From: a virus | DNA length: 31,770 bases | IMG/VR virus record: IMGVR_UViG_3300042934_001368 | Location: 1-31,770 of that record | Strand: one strand, 5' to 3' | Shown: piece by piece, positions 29,174 to 31,770 of the stretch | Numbering within the stretch: position 1 is the first letter of the stretch | Layout: the number at the start of each line of letters is the position of its first letter | Translations under genes and position numbers: made by a program | The notes under the pieces: model-generated | The model's input: the letters and a program-made list of their open reading frames with translations, nothing else | Told to the model about the DNA's origin: nothing | Databases searched by the model: none

Positions 29174-29404
29174 ATGCGTAGATATAACCCTCCATATAAC
29201 GGTAATAGATATGTACTCAACCGCAACACTAATGAAATTCATGATTTGGATTTTGAAACTCAATCCTGCCAGATTAATGAAATAAAATCAGATCATGTAC
29301 AAAATTGTTCTTCTTATGAAGATGCTGCTTTGAGAGGCCTTTTGTTTAATGGTAAAAATCCAAATGGTTGCTATTACTGTTTACCTTCTAAAGATAACGG
29401 ATAA
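29174..29404 (+). CDS. Unknown rightward (moron-like) protein with Ada-like metal-binding pattern
   Basis: A 76-residue plus-strand protein with AAAGGAGG before its ATG. It starts RRYNPPYNGNRYVLNRNTNEIHDLDFE, has QSCQINEIK around residue 32-38, and ends with A-LRGLLFNGKNPNGCYYCLP. The C...I...S...A...G...CxxC order recalls Ada-type metal-binding domains used in DNA repair and in some small phage proteins. The match is by eye and weak. It has its own extended -10 promoter. Confidence 0.65.
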   Translation: MRRYNPPYNGNRYVLNRNTNEIHDLDFETQSCQINEIKSDHVQNCSSYEDAALRGLLFNGKNPNGCYYCLPSKDNG

Positions 29405-29571
29405 CCACTTTGGGCTATGGACTCTATTGTCTGTAGCCCTTCTTCCTCGATTTCTGTATTTAATATCTCTTCGATCATTTCAGCACTTTCCGCATCTTTG
29501 AATACATCGAATATTACAGATGAATATTTTTTAATATCTGTGATAGATCTTAATAAATCAAAACTTCTCAA
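29374..29571 (-). CDS. Small helical early protein
   Basis: A 65-residue protein starting at TTG with AAAGGAGG at good spacing. It is an acidic helix pair (LRSITDIKKYSSVIFDVFKDA, then AEMIEEILNTEIEEEG). No family is recognised. It overlaps the 3' end of the convergent rightward 29174 gene by 31 bases. Confidence 0.6.
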   Translation of the reverse strand: MRSFDLLRSITDIKKYSSVIFDVFKDAESAEMIEEILNTEIEEEGLQTIESIAQSGYPLSLEGKQ

Positions 29572-29595
29572 CTTTTTCCTCCTTTCAATTATTCA

Positions 29596-29808
29596 CTATG
29601 ATTTTTTTAAAACTTCTTCAACTGGTATTCCTAGATATTCTGCTAACTTATGAGGGCACACATGATATATGGTTCTGTATTGGCTTCTTTTTATTGATGT
29701 ACCAAAAGGCAGCCTTCCAGTTTCCAACCCGTAACGAACGGTTAGTGTCGACATTCCGGTTAATTCAGCAGCTCTTTTGACTGTTGTCCGTTGTGCTATT
29801 GTTGTCAC
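29596..29808 (-). CDS. HTH/excisionase-like DNA-binding protein
   Basis: A 70-residue protein with a helix-turn-helix: VKRAAELTGMSTLTVRYGLETGRLPFGTSIKRSQ, the pattern of excisionase and MerR-like wing HTH domains. The only upstream start is GTG, placed inside the AGGAGG ribosome site; an ATA codon lies at normal spacing. It sits 3 bases after the Cro-like gene. It may be the excisionase or an early regulator. Confidence 0.65.
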   Translation of the reverse strand: MTTIAQRTTVKRAAELTGMSTLTVRYGLETGRLPFGTSIKRSQYRTIYHVCPHKLAEYLGIPVEEVLKKS

Positions 29809-29811
29809 CTC

Positions 29812-30009
29812 CTAATCTACGGATGATGCGTCTTTGCTTATTTCCTCAACAGATACACCAAGATAATCCGCAACTTTATTAAGTTTTTTACTTCCAGGGT
29901 CGGATTTTGTCCACTTGTATAGATATCCTCGAGGAAATTCTAAATCTCGCTCCATCTGCGAAATAGAAACTTTTCTCTTCTTGCAGATTTCTTTAATTTT
30001 TAAATACAA
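29812..30009 (-). CDS. Cro-like HTH repressor
   Basis: A 65-residue XRE/Cro-type protein starting at TTG with GGAGATGG upstream. HTH core: IKEICKKRKVSISQMERDLEFPRGYLYKWTKSDPG, followed by LNKVADYLGVSVEEISKDA. It is the first leftward gene of the switch region and is opposite the CI-like gene, so it is the likely lytic-side repressor. Confidence 0.88.
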   Translation of the reverse strand: MYLKIKEICKKRKVSISQMERDLEFPRGYLYKWTKSDPGSKKLNKVADYLGVSVEEISKDASSVD

Positions 30010-30219
30010 CTTTAAACCATCTCCTTTTTACGTAATATTTTGCGAAATAATGTTGACGAACTACGCAAAACGTAATATAATTAATATCGCCAAACATTAA
30101 TTTAATAATATGCGCTTATTTCATTGTATGCGCAATATCTTGCGTAGTTCATATTTTTATTATACACAAGATATTACGCATACAATAGCTTTTTGCGCAA
30201 AAATTTGCGGAGGTCTTTT
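30010..30219. promoter_or_regulatory. Lysogeny switch region with repeated operators
   Basis: The divergent gap between the Cro-like and CI-like genes. It holds TACGTAATATTTTGCG (30029-30044), CTACGCAAAACGTAAT (30061-30076), TGCGCAATATCTTGCG (30129-30144), a further ACAAGATATTACGCATA (30166-30182) and TTTTTGCGCAAAAA (30190-30203). Several are imperfect inverted copies of a TTGCG...TACG element, the probable binding sites of the two repressors. Confidence 0.75.
30053..30081 (+). promoter_or_regulatory. Rightward promoter (toward the CI-like gene)
   Basis: TTGACG (30053-30058), 17 bases, TATAAT (30076-30081). The element 30061-30076 lies in the spacer, so a bound repressor would overlap it. 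It is the best promoter match of the switch region, 139 bases before the CI-like ATG. Confidence 0.75.
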
Positions 30220-30549
30220 ATGGACTTATACGAAAGGATTAGAGATATTGCAGAAACCAAAGGTATATCGGTTAATAAAATCGAGAAAGATTTAGGATTT
30301 GCTAGAAGTTACCTATCGAAGTTAAGAAAAAGCAGACCCAGCGGAGAAGTATTAAAGAAAATTGCTACTTATCTTGATGTATCAGTTGAGTTATTACTAA
30401 AAGATGATGCTGATAATAAGGAAGAAAAGAAAACATTTGAGCTTGATTATGAGAGTATGTTGAAAATCTACACTCGTGGTAGAAACAATCTTTCATCAGA
30501 AGAAAAAATCAGACTTGCACAAATTATTTTATCTGACAGAAATAATTAA
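30220..30549 (+). CDS. CI-like XRE repressor
   Basis: A 109-residue protein starting MDLYERIRDIAETKGISVNK with GGAGG before its ATG; upstream codons in frame lack a ribosome site. Residues 1-60 form an XRE HTH (VNKIEKDLGFARSYLSKLRKSRPSGEVL) and the C-terminal 45 residues (FELDYESMLKIYTRGRNNLSSEEKIRLAQI) are helical. It has no S24/LexA peptidase domain, so it cannot self-cleave under SOS; induction must use another route. It should keep the leftward genes off. Confidence 0.85.
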   Translation: MDLYERIRDIAETKGISVNKIEKDLGFARSYLSKLRKSRPSGEVLKKIATYLDVSVELLLKDDADNKEEKKTFELDYESMLKIYTRGRNNLSSEEKIRLAQIILSDRNN

Positions 30550-30555
30550 ATGACA

Positions 30556-30588
30556 TTAAAAAACCGCCTCTGCAAAAAACAGAGACGG
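30556..30588 (-). terminator. Intrinsic terminator between CI-like and integrase genes (minus-strand reading)
   Basis: CCGTCTCTG - loop - CAGAGGCGG with TTTTTT following, on the minus strand (30588-30556). The plus-strand version has no T tract, so it would stop leftward transcripts entering from the integrase side, not the cI transcript. Confidence 0.7.
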
Positions 30589-30711
30589 GAAATACAATAC
30601 AATAATCAGGTGATTATAATATCGCTCTAGACAAGCTTATTATAACACCTTTAACATAGATCAACAATATGTTGGGTGTATTTTTATACCCTTTTTTAGG
30701 AGGAACGAATT

Positions 30712-31770
30712 ATGAAAAATCCAAATGGATATGGTTCAGTAGTTTATCTTGGAAAAAGAAGGCGAAGGCCATTTGCTATACGTACATCATACAGTAAGGA
30801 CAATCCAGAAACCGGAGAGCGACAACAAAAATATAAGTATATTGGATATTATGAAAAATCAAAAGATGCAATTATAGCTCTTGCGAACTATAATAGTGGT
30901 TTAAAAATAAAAGAACATATATCCGTTTCAGACCAGCCTACATTTGATGAAATATATAACAACTGGTATGAATATAAAACATCGAGAAATAAGAAACCAT
31001 CAGATGGCACGTTACGTAATTATAGGCTTGCATATGGATGGAGTAAGCTGTTACACGGTAAAAAATTTATTAATATAGGTGTAGATGATATACAAGAAGT
31101 TGCAGATCAATACAATGATAAATCAGAATCCACAGTTACAATGATTAAGACTGTTATTAATCAAATGTACCAATATGCTATAAAAAGGCAGATAGTCGAG
31201 AAAAATTATACCGAATTAGTTGATTGGGAATACGTTGAAAGTGAAGAAAAGGCTCATACTCCATTTACAGATGATGAAATTGAAATATTATGGAATAACG
31301 TTGAAATTGAAGATGTCGATTTAATATTAATGATGATTTATACAGGATTTAGAGCATCAGAGTTTATTAAGTTAGAAAATGCCAATGTTGATATAGTAAA
31401 TAAATATGTTATAGGTGGAATAAAAACAGATGCTGGCACCAATAGAATGGTTGCTTTAAATGAAAAGATCTTGCCTTTATTTAAAAAGCGATATGGTACT
31501 TCTAGGTATCTCATACCTAATAGTAAAGGTACAAAATATTCTTACGGGGTTTTTTATCTTGATGTTTTCACCAGATTAATGAAACAACTAAACATGAATC
31601 ATACTCCTCACGATACAAGGCATACCTTTGCATCTTTGCTTGATAGAGTAGGTGCAAATAAAATATGTATAAAACTTCTTATGGGGCATGCTATCCCCGA
31701 TTTAACGGAGGGAGTTTACACACATAAGAATCTCCAGGATCTTCTTGAGGCAGTAAATTTAATAAAATAA
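30712..31770 (+). CDS. int: Tyrosine recombinase integrase
   Basis: A 352-residue integrase with AGGAGG before its ATG. The N-terminal part (GSVVYLGKRRRRPFAIR..., about 1-70) is arm-binding, followed by a SAM-like core-binding region (about 75-165). The catalytic domain has Arg214 in TGFRASE, Lys239 in GGIKTDAG, His300 and Arg303 in HTPHDTRHTF, His326 in LMGHA and nucleophile Tyr336 in GVYTHKN. The stop codon is the last base triplet in the window. It should insert and, with an excisionase, excise the prophage. Confidence 0.95.
   Translation: MKNPNGYGSVVYLGKRRRRPFAIRTSYSKDNPETGERQQKYKYIGYYEKSKDAIIALANYNSGLKIKEHISVSDQPTFDEIYNNWYEYKTSRNKKPSDGTLRNYRLAYGWSKLLHGKKFINIGVDDIQEVADQYNDKSESTVTMIKTVINQMYQYAIKRQIVEKNYTELVDWEYVESEEKAHTPFTDDEIEILWNNVEIEDVDLILMMIYTGFRASEFIKLENANVDIVNKYVIGGIKTDAGTNRMVALNEKILPLFKKRYGTSRYLIPNSKGTKYSYGVFYLDVFTRLMKQLNMNHTPHDTRHTFASLLDRVGANKICIKLLMGHAIPDLTEGVYTHKNLQDLLEAVNLIK

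Noticed and set aside
1-31770. tRNA, rRNA, CRISPR arrays, insertion sequences
   Set aside because: Looked for cloverleaf-like patterns, regularly spaced repeats and transposase motifs by eye; none found. A tRNA next to the att site may lie outside the window.

Overview
The window is most of a temperate, contractile-tailed (myovirus-like) prophage from a low-GC Gram-positive host. Strong AGGAGG-type ribosome sites, TTG and GTG starts, PBSX-like (Xkd) tail genes and the small accessory families point to Clostridia, possibly Lachnospiraceae. The species cannot be fixed from the sequence alone. No IS element, tRNA, rRNA or CRISPR array was seen. The left edge stops at the holin gene, so an endolysin is probably just outside. 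The right edge is the stop codon of the integrase gene, so an attachment site may lie just beyond it.

Layout from right to left. Positions 30220-31770 (+) hold the CI-like repressor and a tyrosine integrase. At 30010-30219 is a divergent control region with repeated TTGCG/TACG-type operators. Nearly everything from 30009 to 1 is read leftward. The early block (30009-18389) has a Cro-like protein, a second HTH protein, an HUH-type rolling-circle Rep, an HNH-like protein, ParA and ParB, an MmcB-like nuclease-fold protein, an HhH protein, a probable late activator and many small unknowns. The late block (18133-1) has HNH, TerS, TerL, portal, prohead protease, major capsid, connector genes, sheath, tube, tail chaperone with a -1 frameshift, tape measure, LysM hub, XkdQ/R/S-like baseplate genes, baseplate J, DUF2313, tail fibre, small tail genes and holin.

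Rightward islands interrupt the leftward early block at 20946-21471, 27442-27517 (candidate small RNA), 27788-28141, 28418-28675 and 29174-29404. Each has its own promoter-like sequence, and three of the five promoters share a TGG just before the -10 box. They look like independently expressed lysogenic cargo (morons).

The most unusual part is the replication and maintenance set. An integrase, an HUH Rep, an imperfect palindrome next to rep whose loop carries CAACTTGA, and a ParA/ParB pair occur together, while no helicase, helicase loader or SSB gene is visible. This suggests P2-like rolling-circle initiation and possibly a partly extrachromosomal life style. The best-supported regulatory finding is the A AAA AAC slippery site followed by a two-tier hairpin in the tail-chaperone gene.
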